Part shown: positions 32,961 to 45,174 of the stretch, in pieces
How the letters are laid out: every line of letters starts with the position of its first letter
How positions within the stretch are numbered: position 1 is the stretch's first letter
DNA from: Fomes fomentarius
Taxonomy: Eukaryota > Basidiomycota > Agaricomycetes > Polyporales > Polyporaceae
Length of the DNA stretch: 64,000 bases
Assembly: GCA_022606135.1 (NCBI GenBank)
Contig: JABYQN010000011.1
Span: 1,426,001 to 1,490,000, forward strand
Direction of reading: 5' to 3'
Position numbers and translations under genes: made by a program
The notes under the pieces: model-generated
Told to the model about the DNA's origin: nothing
The model's input: only the letters and a program-made list of their open reading frames with translations
The model's database searches: none

Positions 32961-35794
32961 ATGTCTTCGACCGCCCCCGCATACGAGCCCGAACGGGTCC
33001 AGGGCGTTTCCGAGCTCAGGAGCCGCAACGACACCAGCTCCAGCTCGACGGACGAGAAAAACTTCCAGAAGGAAGTCGAGGTTCACGATGACTACACCCT
33101 CGAGGCGCACGACATGTGAGTAGCACCCTCTGACTCAGACCGCGGCTGTCGACACTCGGCGCTGACATGTGTGCGATAGCTCCAAGCCCTTCCCTATCGA
33201 GGCGGACGAGATTGAGGAGACGCACCAGCTCACGATTCGGTAAGAGACAATACGAGCGTGGTTTCTCCAGCATTGTAGCTCATGTGGACGGATCCCAGTG
33301 CGCTCTTTGTGGGATGCTGTCTCGGTGCGATCGGTGAGTCTCGTTAAGCGTTGTGATATTCCGCTTCCAGCGATCTGACCCCCATCCAGTCGGCGCTTCC
33401 AACATCTACCTCGGTCTCAAGACTAGTTTTACGTTCGGCCCTCAAGTAAGTTCTACCCCACGCTGTCAGTCACTTTCTGACATTGACTGATGGACGTCCC
33501 CTCCACAGCTCTTCGGCGTAAGTCCCGCGCTCCGTGCACCAGGATCGAAGACAGACTGAGGACTGACGCTCGTTCCAAACGCAGGCGATTTTCGGTTATG
33601 CGATTCTCAAGCCTATCTCCAAGGCCCTCCCGGAGACCGGCATCATCGGTCGTCTCTTCGGTGGTCCTTTCGGTCCTAAGGAGAACTGTACTGTGCAGTC
33701 CGCCGCGACGTCGGCGGGCGGTATCGGTATCCTCTTCGTCTCCGCCATCCCCGCAATGTACCGTCTAAACCTGCTCTCCGAGTTCCCAAAGCAGGACACG
33801 GGCAAGCTCATTGCGATCACTGTCTGTGCGGGCTTCTTCGGCGTGTTCTTCGTCATCCCGCTCCGCAAGTACTACATCGTCAACCAGAAGCTCACCTTCC
33901 CGACCCCCGCTGCCACCGCTATCACCATCCGTGCGCTGCACAACAGCCGCACGGGTGCCATCGCCGCGCGCAAGAAGTCCCTCGCCCTCTTGGTCTCGTT
34001 CCTGGCTGTGTTCGTGTACAAGGTCATGACCGGCTACGCCCCTGGTCTCGTGAGTCTCGAACCCGCTCAGTGTGGGGATTGCATGCTGATCATGTGGAAT
34101 TCAGCTCTACGACTGGCACATCGGCTGGACGCTCTACCGCATTGGCTTCACGAGCATCATTTCCCTCGAGAACTACGGCTGGTGGATCGAGTTTACGCCT
34201 GCCTTCTTCGGTGCTGGCATGCTTTCCGGCATCAACGCCAGTTGGAGTTTCTGTGAGTCGCGGCCTCCATTGCGCACAGGTGTGAAAAGTCATGATATTT
34301 ACGTTGTTGTTCCATTCAACCAGTCGGCGGCTCTGTCCTGGCCTGGGGTGTCATCGCGCCTTCCCTGATCAAGAACGGGCTCGCGGTCGGTGTCCCCATC
34401 TCCGAAGAGTACCCTCTTGTGACATACAACGCGCTTGTATTCGCTGACCCCGACCAGTACGTGAGCGCCCCCTCTCCTCGCTATTGGTTGCTCTGTACGT
34501 TCTGCTTCATTTCCTGTTCCACGTCGACGCGGTAAACTCACATACCTACAGGGCCCGGTGTGCTCATGATGCTGGTCTACTCCTTTGCGGACCTTGCCAT
34601 GAACTCGGGGTCGATCGTCCGTGCACTCAAGAACGGCGGCATCAATCTGAACCCCCTTTCGTGGTTCCGTCGCAAGTCTGGCGACGAGGTTGCCGAAGAG
34701 GACGACGATCTCTCTCCCGCGGCGGATCGCGTGCCGACGCTCTGGTGGACCGTCGGCCTCGCGCTGTCCACGATCATGTGCGTTGCGATCCTCGCAACCA
34801 TGTTCCACATGAACGTCGGCGAGGCAATCCTCTCGCTCATCCTCGGTTTCCTGTTCTCGTTCATCGGTGTCCAGTCCGCGGGCACCACTGACGTCAACCC
34901 GGTGTCAACCGTCGCAAAGGCCTCGCAGCTCATCTTCGGTGGTATCGCCAAGGGCTCCGGCCTCGCCATGGGCCCCGCCCAGGTCATGAACCTGACCGCC
35001 GGTGTCATCTCCGCAGGCGCGGCGGCTCAGTCCACCGACATGACTGGCGACCTCAAGACCGGTTACCTGCTCCGTGCTAAGCCGCGCAACCAGTTCGTTG
35101 CCCAGCTCGTCGGCTCCGTCGTCGCCGTCTTCCTCAACGTCGGCCTCTTCATCCTCTTCACGACCGCAAGCCCGTGCATCCTCCACCCGTCCGAGACCGA
35201 GAACTGCACGTACGGCGCACCGTCCGTATCTGCATGGGCCGCAGTGGCCACTGCCGTCACCTCGCCCAAGCTGCCGATCCCCCCGTCCTCCGGCTACACG
35301 TCGATCGCGCTCGCGATCTTTGCCGTCATCTCGGTCGTGGTGAAGCACTTGTGGATCCCGAAGAAGTACTGGCACTGGGTCCCGAACTGGAACGCTGTCG
35401 GCCTCGCGTTCGTCGTGCCCCAGGTGTACTACTCCATTGCGATGTGAGTCTCCGCTTGGTGTTTTTTTTGTTGGACTGTTGTGACCGGCGGTGGGCTGAT
35501 GATTTGATTGATACGCGTACTCTCTCAGGGCTGCCGGGTCGTTGATGAACTACTTCTGGGCGATCCACAACCCCGCGACGTTCGACATGTACATGTTCGC
35601 GATCTCCGCCGGTATGCTTGCCGGCGAGGGTCTCGGCGGTGTCCTGCAGGCTCTCCTCGCCATCGTCAAGGCCGACGGTTCCCGTGCGTCCCTTTTCTTT
35701 CATCTGTTTACCTTCCTCTTGCAGCGACTCACTCCTGGCAACGACAGTGTACGGAACCGCAATCGGCTGCCCCGGGCTTGAGTTCTGTGGATAG
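32961..35794 (+). CDS. OPT-family oligopeptide transporter
   Basis: Proton-coupled transporter of small peptides or related substrates, with about 14-16 membrane spans. About ten exons. A hydrophilic N-terminus (MSSTAPAYEPERVQGVSELR to EADEIEETHQLTIR) precedes the core. Family marks: VGCCLGAIVGASNIYLGLKT, FGPKENCTVQSAATSAGGIG, KYYIVNQKLTFPTPAATAIT, LYDWHIGWTLYRIGFTSIIS, GSVLAWGVIAPSLI, GPGVLMMLVYSFADLA, GVQSAGTTDVNPVSTVAKAS and AMAAGSLMNYFWAIHNPATF, with a last short exon ending GTAIGCPGLEFCG. The NCTVQSAATSA segment is characteristic of the fungal OPT/YSL-type group. No metal- or siderophore-related neighbour hints at the cargo. Exon joins are short introns, most obvious by frame. Confidence 0.9.
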
Positions 35795-37286
35795 ACGATG
35801 GGCCGGGCTTGTGCTTCCGTCCTGCCAGTGCACGACACGACGCGACGAATCGTCGCACATACGAACGAAAGGGTTTTTTGGTATGGGCCATACGTAACGT
35901 AACTTAAACTCACCACGCGTCTCACAACGCATCTCTGGATACACCGGTGGTCGCTCTTGTGCCTCCCCAACTTTTGTAGTGGATATTGTACTCCCTGGGA
36001 CGACTACCTACTTGCGGTCTATAGGATCGTTGTAATCTACTCGCTCAAAAGCTCGCTTGTGCGGCGGCGCAGGTGCCATCGGCGTCAGGAGGCGGAGAAT
36101 GAGATCGGTCTTATCCAGAATCGACTCATCGCAAGTGGTCTTCCGGATTACGGCTTCGATTCTCGTTTCCGAGAGGCCGGCACAGCCACAGTTTATATTT
36201 ACTATACTAGCGCTTATGCGCCGAACCCCTGCCGTCCCTCCCAACCGGCCGTCCAACGACGGAACTCACTTGAACTCAGAACTATCCCTCCCCACCTGCT
36301 CCCCTCAGGCCTCAGGCCTCATTTTTTGCCCTAGCATGTCATCAAATAAGCAACGGATTAAGCGCGAGTATGTCTCAGTCTTAGCCGATCCGAGTTCAAC
36401 GTACGTAACGTAAGCTAGGACTCAGCTGCCAGCAATCGAACACTGAGCCACATCGATATGAATGCACGATGTGCATATGTTGTCTGAATCGTTTCAAGCC
36501 TCTGTGAGCATGCACTCTACCTTATAGCGGCACTGCTTGCTTGAAATGCAGCAATATTGTCCCTGGTCGTGGAGATCGGATCTATCAATATAGGATACCT
36601 ATCCGCATGATTAGTCCCAAGGTACACTAGTCTAAGGTGAGCCTGTCAAAATTGTTTCCCGTCGGCTTTCCTTCTGTTCCTGTGCATAGCAGAGCTGAAC
36701 TTGTCTTTCGAATTTCAGCTATGTGTCTTGACCGCCAGTGGTTTCCGTTTCTGTGGGGTTCGTTCAGCAATCATACGAATCGGGAGCAGGACTATAAACA
36801 CTCGTGAGGCCCCCCTACAAACACATTCAGGTCCGGACCTATCGTGTGGCAGAAATTCAGCGTTCATTGTCCAATTTCAAGCCCGATCCGGAGCGCTCGA
36901 TTCGTATCTTATCAGGCGTTCAAGAGCCGTGCATTGCATCCGTCCGAAGAAGCAAGGTAAATATGTAGTATCGCGGGTGTGTGGTCTCAGGAATCAGGAT
37001 GTACTGTATCAACGTGGGTGTGATTGGACGATGAGATCGATGCGACGCACAGAGGATTCAATGCGGTCGTGGTACAGTCGCAAGCGGGCTGATATCTGCC
37101 TGTGTGGCCTGCAGTGCCATCATTGATCGAGGTTGGCTAGCGCGGACGGTCTCGAGCGGGCCCTGTACAGAGTGTCCAAAACGTCCAACGAGCACCTGGG
37201 GAAGATAGAACAGCTGATCGCTCGCAAGACCAAAATGGTTCGCCCACCACGGCCATATCTGCCCTACCTTTTGACGTCCTGCCTCA
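35795..37286. other. Long intergenic stretch
   Basis: About 1.5 kb without a recognisable gene. A minus-strand frame (36008-36256) ending PPHKRAFERVDYNDPIDRK has a possibly coding look but no family and no support. The rest looks AT-rich and non-coding. Confidence 0.3.
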
Positions 37287-37292
37287 TATAAA
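37287..37292 (+). promoter_or_regulatory. TATA box of the surface glycoprotein gene
   Basis: TATAAA 99 nt upstream of the ATG at 37391, followed by a strong pyrimidine tract, as in highly expressed fungal genes. Confidence 0.55.
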
Positions 37293-37390
37293 TCAGTCGG
37301 ACGTGCTAGTCCAGGTGCGCCCTCCCTTCCTCCCCCGCCCCTCTTCGCGTTCCCGTTGGCGTTCTTGTCCTGTCGCTCTTTAAGCTCACG

Positions 37391-39212
37391 ATGTTCTCCT
37401 CTACCTCCCTCGTCGTCCTCTCCGTGGCTTCCGCCGCGCTCGCGCAGACCTACAGCGCGACCTACGACCCCAACAACACCCCCGACAAGTCTGAGGCGGG
37501 CCAGTCCGGCACCAACCAGTGCGGCAATGGCAATAACCAGAACTCCATGTGCCAGAACGTCTATGGTCCGTCTCACCACACTGTCCTAGCGCGCGAGTTC
37601 CGGCCTGAACAGTGATGTGCACGCGTGATCTTCATATATATGTATAGTGAACTCGCTCGACGACTGGTGTGTCTTCGCGCCTCCTCAGCCCAACTCGGTC
37701 ATCGGCGAGACCGAGCGCATCGAGGTCGCCTGGTGCATCCAGGGCGGCCACGGCACGCGCGTCATCCCCGACGGCGCGATCAAGGGCGCGCACTTCGTCC
37801 AGACCCCCGAATACGTCCAGGTCACTGGAGTCGGGGATCTCACCAAGCTCAACATTCAGCCTGGTGATGCCGGAGGCGAGCTTGACCCCCATGGTGCGGA
37901 TGGCAATGGTGAGTCTCAAAAATTTCCAGACTTCGGCCGCAAAGAACGCGCGGGAGAGACGCGAGGAGGAGGAGGGCGCAATCGTGCATCGCGACTCCTG
38001 GAAACCTTGAGCGCGGAAAGGGGCCAAACTCGCGGTCGGAGTTACTTTCCCTCTTCCCATGATCCTGCCTGTCGCGCTCTCCGTGCGCGGTTCCGGGCTC
38101 GTGGCGGTGTTCCCCGTGTTTCGCAGGTATTGTGATTGACGGGCTGGTATGGCCGCGTCATGCCCGCACCATATCGGTATCACAACTCTATGCAGTGTAG
38201 CACTGCTTTGACTGTTCCTCGCTAGCAAACACCAGTCAGTGCTGAACTGGATTGGTAGGTAACCCCATCGGCGGTCTCGTGTTCTCTAGCGCCTTTGGTG
38301 GCGTGAAGCAGATGCACGAGTGGACGGTTAGTCTTTTTGAATCGTTATATGCAGCCCGCCATAATGAATGACGTCCTCGCTCCTCCTTAATGTCAACAGA
38401 ACTTCATCTCCGCCGACGAGTTCTGCATTCGTGCTTGCAAGGACGGCCCCAAGGCCACGAAGTACTGCGAGCATATCTACGACGTCATGGGCTGCTACTG
38501 GAACATGCCCGGAGACTACTCTGCTGGCTCCTTCGACTCCTGCAAGGGCGACTCTGGCGATGTGGGTTTATTACCTACAATTCAGTATCTCGTATAAGTC
38601 ACTTATGCTCTACGACGTAGCCCATGGGTGTCTACGGTACCTCGACCTTCCACCAGGGCCAGCCCACGACGCCTCCTGCTCACCCTGCGCCGGCCAAGTC
38701 ACAGTGCAACAAGGTCAACACGATCGGTAACGGCGTCCGCGTCCCGACCACTCCCGTCACCACTACCACTGCTCAATCCACCACGACGACGGCGTCCACC
38801 TCGACTAGCTCTAGCCTCGCGCAAGCCACGTCGACCTCCTCGCAAGTCCCCTCGACCTCCTCTGCTGCCTCCACTGACTCGAACTCTTCGGCTCCGACTT
38901 CTGCCCCCAGCAGCCGCATCACCACTTCCGCGAGCGGACGGACCACTGCACCCGCTGTAAGCTTCCCTACGCGGATCCTACTCGAGTCAAGTGCTCAGTT
39001 CTGACTCTTACCGTCTCTCGCAGGCCCCGACTCCTCTCGCCGGCGGAACCTCTCTCGGCACTGGTTCTGGTTCTGGTTCTGGTTCTGGCTCTGGCTCTGC
39101 GGGTGCCGCGCCGACGGGCGCCGACAACGGCGCTGCGTCGCACTTTGGTCGCGGTGTGGAGGCGATGGTCGCTGGCGCAGCGCTCATTGTCGGTGCTCTC
39201 GTCGTTGCATAA
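37391..39212 (+). CDS. GPI-anchored secreted glycoprotein (macrophage-activating-glycoprotein-like)
   Basis: Signal peptide MFSSTSLVVLSVASAALA, then QTYSATYDPNNTPDKSEAGQ, a Cys-containing domain (NSLDDWCVFAPPQPNSVIGE, TERIEVAWCIQGGHGTRVIP, NPIGGLVFSSAFGGVKQMHE, NFISADEFCIRACKDGPKAT, CEHIYDVMGCYWNMPGDYSA), and a long Ser/Thr-rich region expected to be O-glycosylated. It ends with a Gly-Ser repeat and a hydrophobic GPI signal (VEAMVAGAALIVGALVVA). Basidiomycete relatives are annotated as macrophage-activating glycoproteins; a wall or surface role is inferred. One intron (37909-38258, 350 nt) is several times longer than the others in this window. Confidence 0.78.
39061..39100 (+). repeat. Gly-Ser coding microsatellite
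   Basis: Tandem GGTTCT/GGCTCT hexamers code a Gly-Ser spacer in the surface glycoprotein just before the GPI region. Such repeats vary in length by slippage. Confidence 0.8.
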
Positions 39213-40074
39213 GCTATCCCCATGGCCTCCGTTGTCTTGGCACGGTCGTAACGAACATCGCACGTAGGACATGACAGGACATACCCCCACCCACACTCAC
39301 ACTGAACGCCCTCCACCCTCGCAGAACGCTCAATATCACCCACCACTATCTTCATTCCTACTTTTTTGGTCTTTTTTGGACATTCCGGTTTTTCTAATTG
39401 ACTTTGGACTTTCGTGCAAACGTTATCTTTTTGTTGTTAATGGTAGCCCCCGCTTCACGTTCGTGACGAACCTCCCGCAGTTGTTGTTTGTTGTTACCTT
39501 TTTTGTCTCGTTTGCCCTCGTCGTCGCCGCTGCCTCTATAATTGTAGTGGCAGCGCGCACACGTACCCGCCGCTCCTTTGCACCCACCCACCCACCGTCG
39601 TTACTCGTCTATCCTAGCACTAGCACGATCGTAGGGATCGGACTTATGCTATGATCGTAGCGGTAGCTACTAATAGTCATACTAATGCCAGCTGTATACC
39701 GTGCAGCCGGTAAACTATCTCGATTCTCGTTCGGTGGCATCGCTTTCTCAGGTTCCGTATTATGGGTATGGACAGCTGGCATGGGACCTAGTACGCGTAC
39801 ATGTATCCTCGAGCTCTATCTACTGCTTTCTGGTCTCTTCTCAGGGAGGTACAGGCTCAGCCACTTGGACTAGCATTGGCACGAGGGGCTACCATCGCAC
39901 GCTGTGTCGTCCGAGAAAGGTTATGTGTCATGAGCGCACACGTCGGACAAATCAGATCTGTGAGCGCTGAGCTGGCTACAACGTTAACAACGCGGGGTCC
40001 ACAAACTGCACTAGTACTTACTTTCCTCAACCGGGGAGGACGACGCTGCGTCACCGCTGCTGCATGTAGCTATA
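39213..40074. other. No gene seen; ends at duplication boundary
   Basis: 3' flank of the glycoprotein gene. T-rich stretch about 39360-39500. No coding signal. Confidence 0.35.
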
Positions 40075-40621
40075 GCCGGCCGGGTACTGTGATATGATTC
40101 ATCTCAATCACTCTTACCTTTGGCCGTCGTAGTGTAACTAGGATCCTCCACTGAATGTGGGACATGGACACGGTGGCTGATCTGGACCCAGAGTCCAGAC
40201 ATGTGGGTTCAGGTCGGTGGTTGCAGCGCCAGTGCCGAGTCCTCAGATAATGTCGTATAGCTTCGACCTTGAAAGAAGTTGGTAGTTTGTTGGGCGCTGC
40301 TGGAGACGGGGCTCGGAAAGAAGCAACAGGCGTCTTGGCTCCTGACTGGACATTCAACCTGTGGGAAAGGTCATCGGGGTGGCGGCGAGCGTTTGTGATC
40401 CCCTCTTGACCAGCACAGCGCGTGTGCACGCGCAATAAGTCGGAATCGCTGCTTTCTCAAGATGATGCTCACAGACATCGGCGTTCGAATTGTAAGCAGT
40501 GGGAAATGAAGCTGACATGGCAAGGCAATCGCGCCACGGTATGACCGTCGTTGCAATCTGGATGAGTAAGCCGACCCACAGCCCCAGAGCTGATTCCTCG
40601 ATGGTGTGCTCTTCCACTCAG

Positions 40622-40627
40622 TATAAG
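40622..40627 (+). promoter_or_regulatory. TATA box of GST-1
   Basis: TATAAG 85 nt upstream of the GST-1 start; the surrounding CAGTATAAGTACCATCTACC is identical in GST-2. Confidence 0.6.
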
Positions 40628-40706
40628 TACCATCTACCACCTCACGGCAGAGTATCTCCCAAATACGAACGCCTCGTCTATCAGCAGCTACTGCCGATTT
40701 CTGACG

Positions 40707-42146
40707 ATGAGTACCAACGCCGCGCTCGCGAACCCCGGTGGCCACAAGGACTTCAACAACCCTGATGGTTCGTTCAACCGCCCTCCTTCGTCCTTCAGGA
40801 ACACGATTGAGAAAGGAGGGAAGCACGAGCCTGAGAAGGGTAAGTCCATTCCACAGCTTCATTGCTTGACAGTACTGATACGCTGTTACTGTTACGTACT
40901 TTCGCAGATCGGTACCACCTATTCGTCTCGTATGGGTGTCGTACGTAGCTCTGTCGTAGTTTTGGACATGGTTGGAGGCTCAGGTATACTATGTAGCATG
41001 GGCCACGCGCACCCTCATTGTCCGCAAGCTCAAGGGCCTCGATGATATCATTGGTGAGATCATGCCGCCCTCAAGCCTCGTGATATACCTTCACTGACTC
41101 CGGATTCCAGGTCTCACTGCTGTCGTGCCTCACCTGACAGAAAATGGGTGGCCGTTCGCGAAAGTCGAGCCTTTCCCTGGCGCAGACCGCGATCCGTTCT
41201 ACGACTCTTCATACCTCAAGGAGATCTACCTCAAAGCCGAGCCAAACTTCACCGGCAGGCAAGCTACGTTTGGACATCGTTGGGTACTGCTTGTGCTGAC
41301 GGGCGGATAGGTTCACTGTTCCCGTGTTATGGGACAAGAAGCTGGAGACGATCGTCAACAACGAGAGCTCCGAGATCATCCGCATCTTCAACACGGCATT
41401 CAATGAGCTCCTCCCCGCAGACAAGGCCGCGCTCGACCTCTACCCCGAGTTGCTGCGGAAGAAGATCGACGACATCAACGGATGGGTGTACGACACCGTC
41501 AATAGTGAGCGCTAAAACTGTCAGATGTCACTCGCATCCTGGTCGTGACACTCACGCACTACCTGTGTAGACGGTGTATACAAGAGTGGCTTCGCATCGA
41601 CGCAGAGCGCGTACGAGGATGCGGTCATCCTGCTCTTCGAGTCCCTTGACCGCCTCGAGAAGATCCTCACCGGCAAGGACTACCTCATTGGCGACCAGCT
41701 CACGGAGGCGGATGTGCGCCTCTTCGTCACCATCGTACGTTCCTTCCAGCCCGCGTCCGGGATCGAGTATCGCTGACACCCATGTTGCGTCAAGATCCGT
41801 TTCGACACAGCATATCACGGTGCCTTCAAGTGCAACCTCCGCACGATCCGCGACGGCTACCCGGCGATCGATCTGTAAGCCTCCGTCTACTTATGTGGAA
41901 AGTTACGCTTCGCTGACTTGGCGATTGAACAGGTGGTTGCGCAAGCTCTACTGGATAAACGCTGCGTTCTCCGAGTCAACCAACTTCCAGCACATCAAGC
42001 ACGGATACTACGCGATATCCAAGGTGAGTACCGTGAAGGCTAATCCTGGGAAGATGGCTGATCGCGGCGCGATACTGGCGCGTTCGCAGGTGAACCCGAC
42101 CGGAGTCGTCCCCATTGGTCCTATACCTGACATCCGTCCGCTCTGA
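40707..42146 (+). CDS. Xi-class glutathione transferase (glutathionyl-hydroquinone reductase) 1
   Basis: Cytosolic enzyme that removes glutathione from glutathionyl-hydroquinones, with its active-site Cys in a CPWA motif; in wood-decay fungi it fits detoxification of lignin-derived quinones. Nine exons. Marks in order: GGHKDFNNPDGSFNRPPSSF, DRYHLFVSYGC|PWATRTLIV (the motif is split by an intron after Cys), RKLKGLDDIIGLTAVVPHLT, ENGWPF, FTVPVLWDKKLETIVNNESS, EIIRIFNTAFNELLPADKAA, LDRLEKILTGKDYLIGDQLT and GVVPIGPIPDIRPL. The intron after FTGR begins GC (41259-41310), where GST-2 has GT. All frames are intact. Zn2Cys6 gene 1 follows on the other strand. Confidence 0.92.
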
Positions 42147-42784
42147 GCTGGCTCCAGACACATCGTGTATACTCAAGCATGGAGGATCACACCCGGCATT
42201 TGTGTGTTTGCAGCCCCGTGTATCCACAGTCCACCTTCCATGTGTCAGACATTGCGTATGAAAGACCCTGCGGATGTCTGACATATGTCGGTGTGCATTG
42301 GCGAGGGAAGCTAAAACACAGCAAAGACTCGAGTCGTACACAGGGCATCTAGGCTGTTTATTGGGCAAGTGCGCCGGTGATGGTACTCGGAGAAACGAGG
42401 ATACAAATGGAACATCGACGCTGGTACAGTTGGGTTTGGAAGATTTTCTGTTCGGAGATATCTAACGGAGCGCCACGATGGGGAGACCGGATACATGGAT
42501 CAGCGATTGGGAGAGCGTCAAGCGAGAACTCAGAGCCATAGCACGATGGTACAGTGTAGTACAGCATCGCAAGAAAACAGATTGAGAACATGATAGCAAT
42601 TCAGAGAGGGCGCGTTGATGGTCCGGCCTACAAACTAACAGTGCGATGAGCATTGATCTGGGCCGTGGAAAGTAAGGTTGATCACCATCAAGCACCCTGC
42701 GACGGGCCTGCGTAATTGTCCACGTAACCGGGCCAATTGTTGACGTCAATTCCATGAACGTCATAGTGCATGTGATGCTCGGAT

Positions 42785-43739
42785 CTAGGGGCGATAGAGC
42801 CGTTGATAAGAGCGCTCTCTATCCCCGCGGTCCTCTGATAGTATGGGCCCTGGAGTGCAGAGGGGTCTTCCTGCTGAGTCGAGAATTGTTGGTTTGGCCA
42901 TGAACTGACGCGCGGCGCCGTGATGAATGCCTGCGGCGCGGAAGAGAGGCCTAATTTCGGTGATGCATATTAGGAACATATGGAATTTGTAGTTGTGGGC
43001 AAGGTCAACACACCATGAAGTTGCGACCCCTGAGAGTAGCCTTGCGAGGGTGATGGCCCCATCCCTTGGAAGGTCCAATCGGGAACTCTTGTTGCTGCAC
43101 TGTGGCACGTGTCTTGTATGCATAGCTTCACACAACGCTCGCACGCATGTGGCGATACACCACTACACTTCTTGTGTGCGTCCCGACAGTTCGTGCACTG
43201 GACATGAAAAAAAATGAGTTTGATGGCCTTCCGGCGTCAGCATAATAGCTACTGACCCGGACAATTCCGGTCCGGCGCCTTGGGATCACCTTAGGGCGAG
43301 GGCGAGCAGCGCTGTGGCCACTCGGCTGATCAGACAGACCAGGAACAACTGGGAGGTTGGCATAGATGAGATCAGGAAGCGGCAGGAAACATATCGATGG
43401 CTTACGTGGATTGAAAACATGGATGGGTACATAGAACCAATCGGGCACCGGAGTCTTGCACAACTGGGAAGAATTGACTGTGACGTGAAGGACGTCTTTT
43501 GGGACCACTGACAGAGTGAAGTCTCCGTGCTCAGGAAGGTCGAGGCGGAAAGCACCAGGAGTTGGCGAGACACGCAAATGCGACTTGTGGACTGCGAAGT
43601 GAGGAATGCCTCGATGGATTGACACAGGTGGCAACGTCATCCGGATGACCTTGGCCCGGTGGTCCAGGGTGCTCACTGGGTCGGGTGACAAGCCTGGTGA
43701 AGTTGGGATGTAGGGGGGGGTGTAGGCTGTGTTTGCCAT
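42785..43739 (-). CDS. Zn2Cys6 protein 1, C-terminus frameshifted
   Basis: From MANTAYTPPYIPTSPGLSPD at 43739, a conserved N-terminal region (RGIPHFAVHKSHLRVSPTPG, DVLHVTVNSSQLCKTPVPDW, FYVPIHV) is followed by a basic exon (SDQPSGHSAARPRPKVIPRR). The binuclear zinc cluster is CTNCRDAHKKC then C-ER-C...C (pattern Cx2Cx6Cx6Cx2Cx6C). Such clusters bind CGG-type DNA sites in fungal transcription factors. Against its twin in block B, a run of four G at 42862-42865 (plus strand) has one extra base; the frame then ends at 42785, losing about 35 residues that are conserved in sequence down to 42688. It may be a damaged allele, or the tail may be dispensable. Confidence 0.65.
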
Positions 43740-45174
43740 GGTGCAGCTTGTCAAAGTCAGGGTGTATGATGGGCATTTGGGTCGTCTATCATTTGTACTA
43801 AGTAGTAGTAGGAACCGTCGTCAGAGAACCATGGGTAGCTCGTCTCTCACCAAATTGGGGAACGGTTGGAAGAAACAGTGATTGGGCGCGTCATATAGCG
43901 CCGATAATAACGTCGCGGACCGTGCATACCAATTAGGGAGAGGCTTTGGCGACCCCTATGGGTCCCATTCGATCGACCCGAGCAATCGGGTTGGGGGTGG
44001 GGTAAATCATTTATTGACACGCGCATTGGCTAGTTTCCGAAATTAGTGGCCGCTGATCTCCGACTGACGCGCGCGCACTGTCGATACCAAAAAGTCAGAA
44101 AATACAAACAAATCGACTGTGCCCTTGCCACTGCATCCCTTGCTCTGAGACTGGTGATATATACTACTACAGGCCTTTCAAACACACCTACACCTTCGGA
44201 ATTTCCATAGATACTCGGGTTTGTAAGTTACAGAAGTCAGATCATCTAGGGACAATCCCGGATTTATGACGAGGATCCGGCCACGAAAACCTCTTCTATT
44301 TGCCCTAGAGCTTCCTAGCATAACATATATACACTCCCTACCATCTATGTGCAATGCTATATAACCTATGAGCAATTCCGGGGTTCTAATGCCTTGTTCA
44401 AAGTTCCGGAGGTTTGGCGCCCAATGACGTGATTACTGAGGCAGGCCGAAAAGTGGATTTCTGTACCTCGTGAGGCATAGAAATCGCTCAATGTGCTCAT
44501 TCATGCCTCAAAACGAGTTTTCTCGGCCAATCAAGGTGCCAACGTGAACTGACCTCCTTCATAATTTTCGACTTTTTCGTGTGCAAAGTGTACTGTGCAG
44601 TTGGGCGCTCGGCCACCAAAAATGGAACCAGCTGTAGAAGGCCCACATCTTGCACGCAGGCAAAGATCCTGTGTTCAATGTTGCACTTTCCGTTATACCC
44701 AATGCCCTCAACACCCATCTGAAGTGGGTGGTGTTTAGACTATGGTAGAGGTGTTTCAGTGTGCACTTACACTCCAAGACCGAGACCATCTTCAACATCA
44801 CCTTGAGGCATGCCGCATGGGCAGAAAAAATGCACCGTTATGTGATTGACAATATCATGATGCGACCACTATTACGCAGGTCTTTTCGGGAAACATGGTG
44901 TACCTAAGTGATCAATGGTGAGGAAGCTTAGAGGCAGCGGAAATGAATTTGCGGGGATCCCGATTCAGGGCGAAGTCGACACTAGGGCGGCGACGCGGAA
45001 GGTAGATGGACGGGCGCGGCGTATCGAGCGAATAGATGACTCGGATCCGAAAGCCAGACTGGCAGACGAGAAGATGGCAGCTCTGCCTTCCTATCCCGGC
45101 GTGCGATGACGGTCAGCAGCTGTGGGGGTTTCCGATAGGGATCGGAGTGAGTGCTGCGTATTACTGGCTGCAGT
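43740..45174. other. No confident gene; possible exon relic at 44497-44820
   Basis: A minus-strand frame reads MGVEGIGYNGKCNIEHRIFA and VGLLQLVPFLVAERPTAQYT, flanked by acceptor- and donor-like sites, so it may be an exon of an unknown or broken gene. I could not connect it to a start or stop. The rest of this stretch differs from block B and shows nothing definite. Confidence 0.3.

Noticed and set aside
34299..35970. Several long minus-strand frames (up to 214 codons)
   Set aside because: They are antisense to the OPT transporter, whose membrane-protein signatures are continuous on the plus strand.
38967..39355. Minus-strand frames rich in Glu-Pro or Arg-Thr repeats
   Set aside because: Antisense reading of the Gly-Ser microsatellite of the surface glycoprotein.
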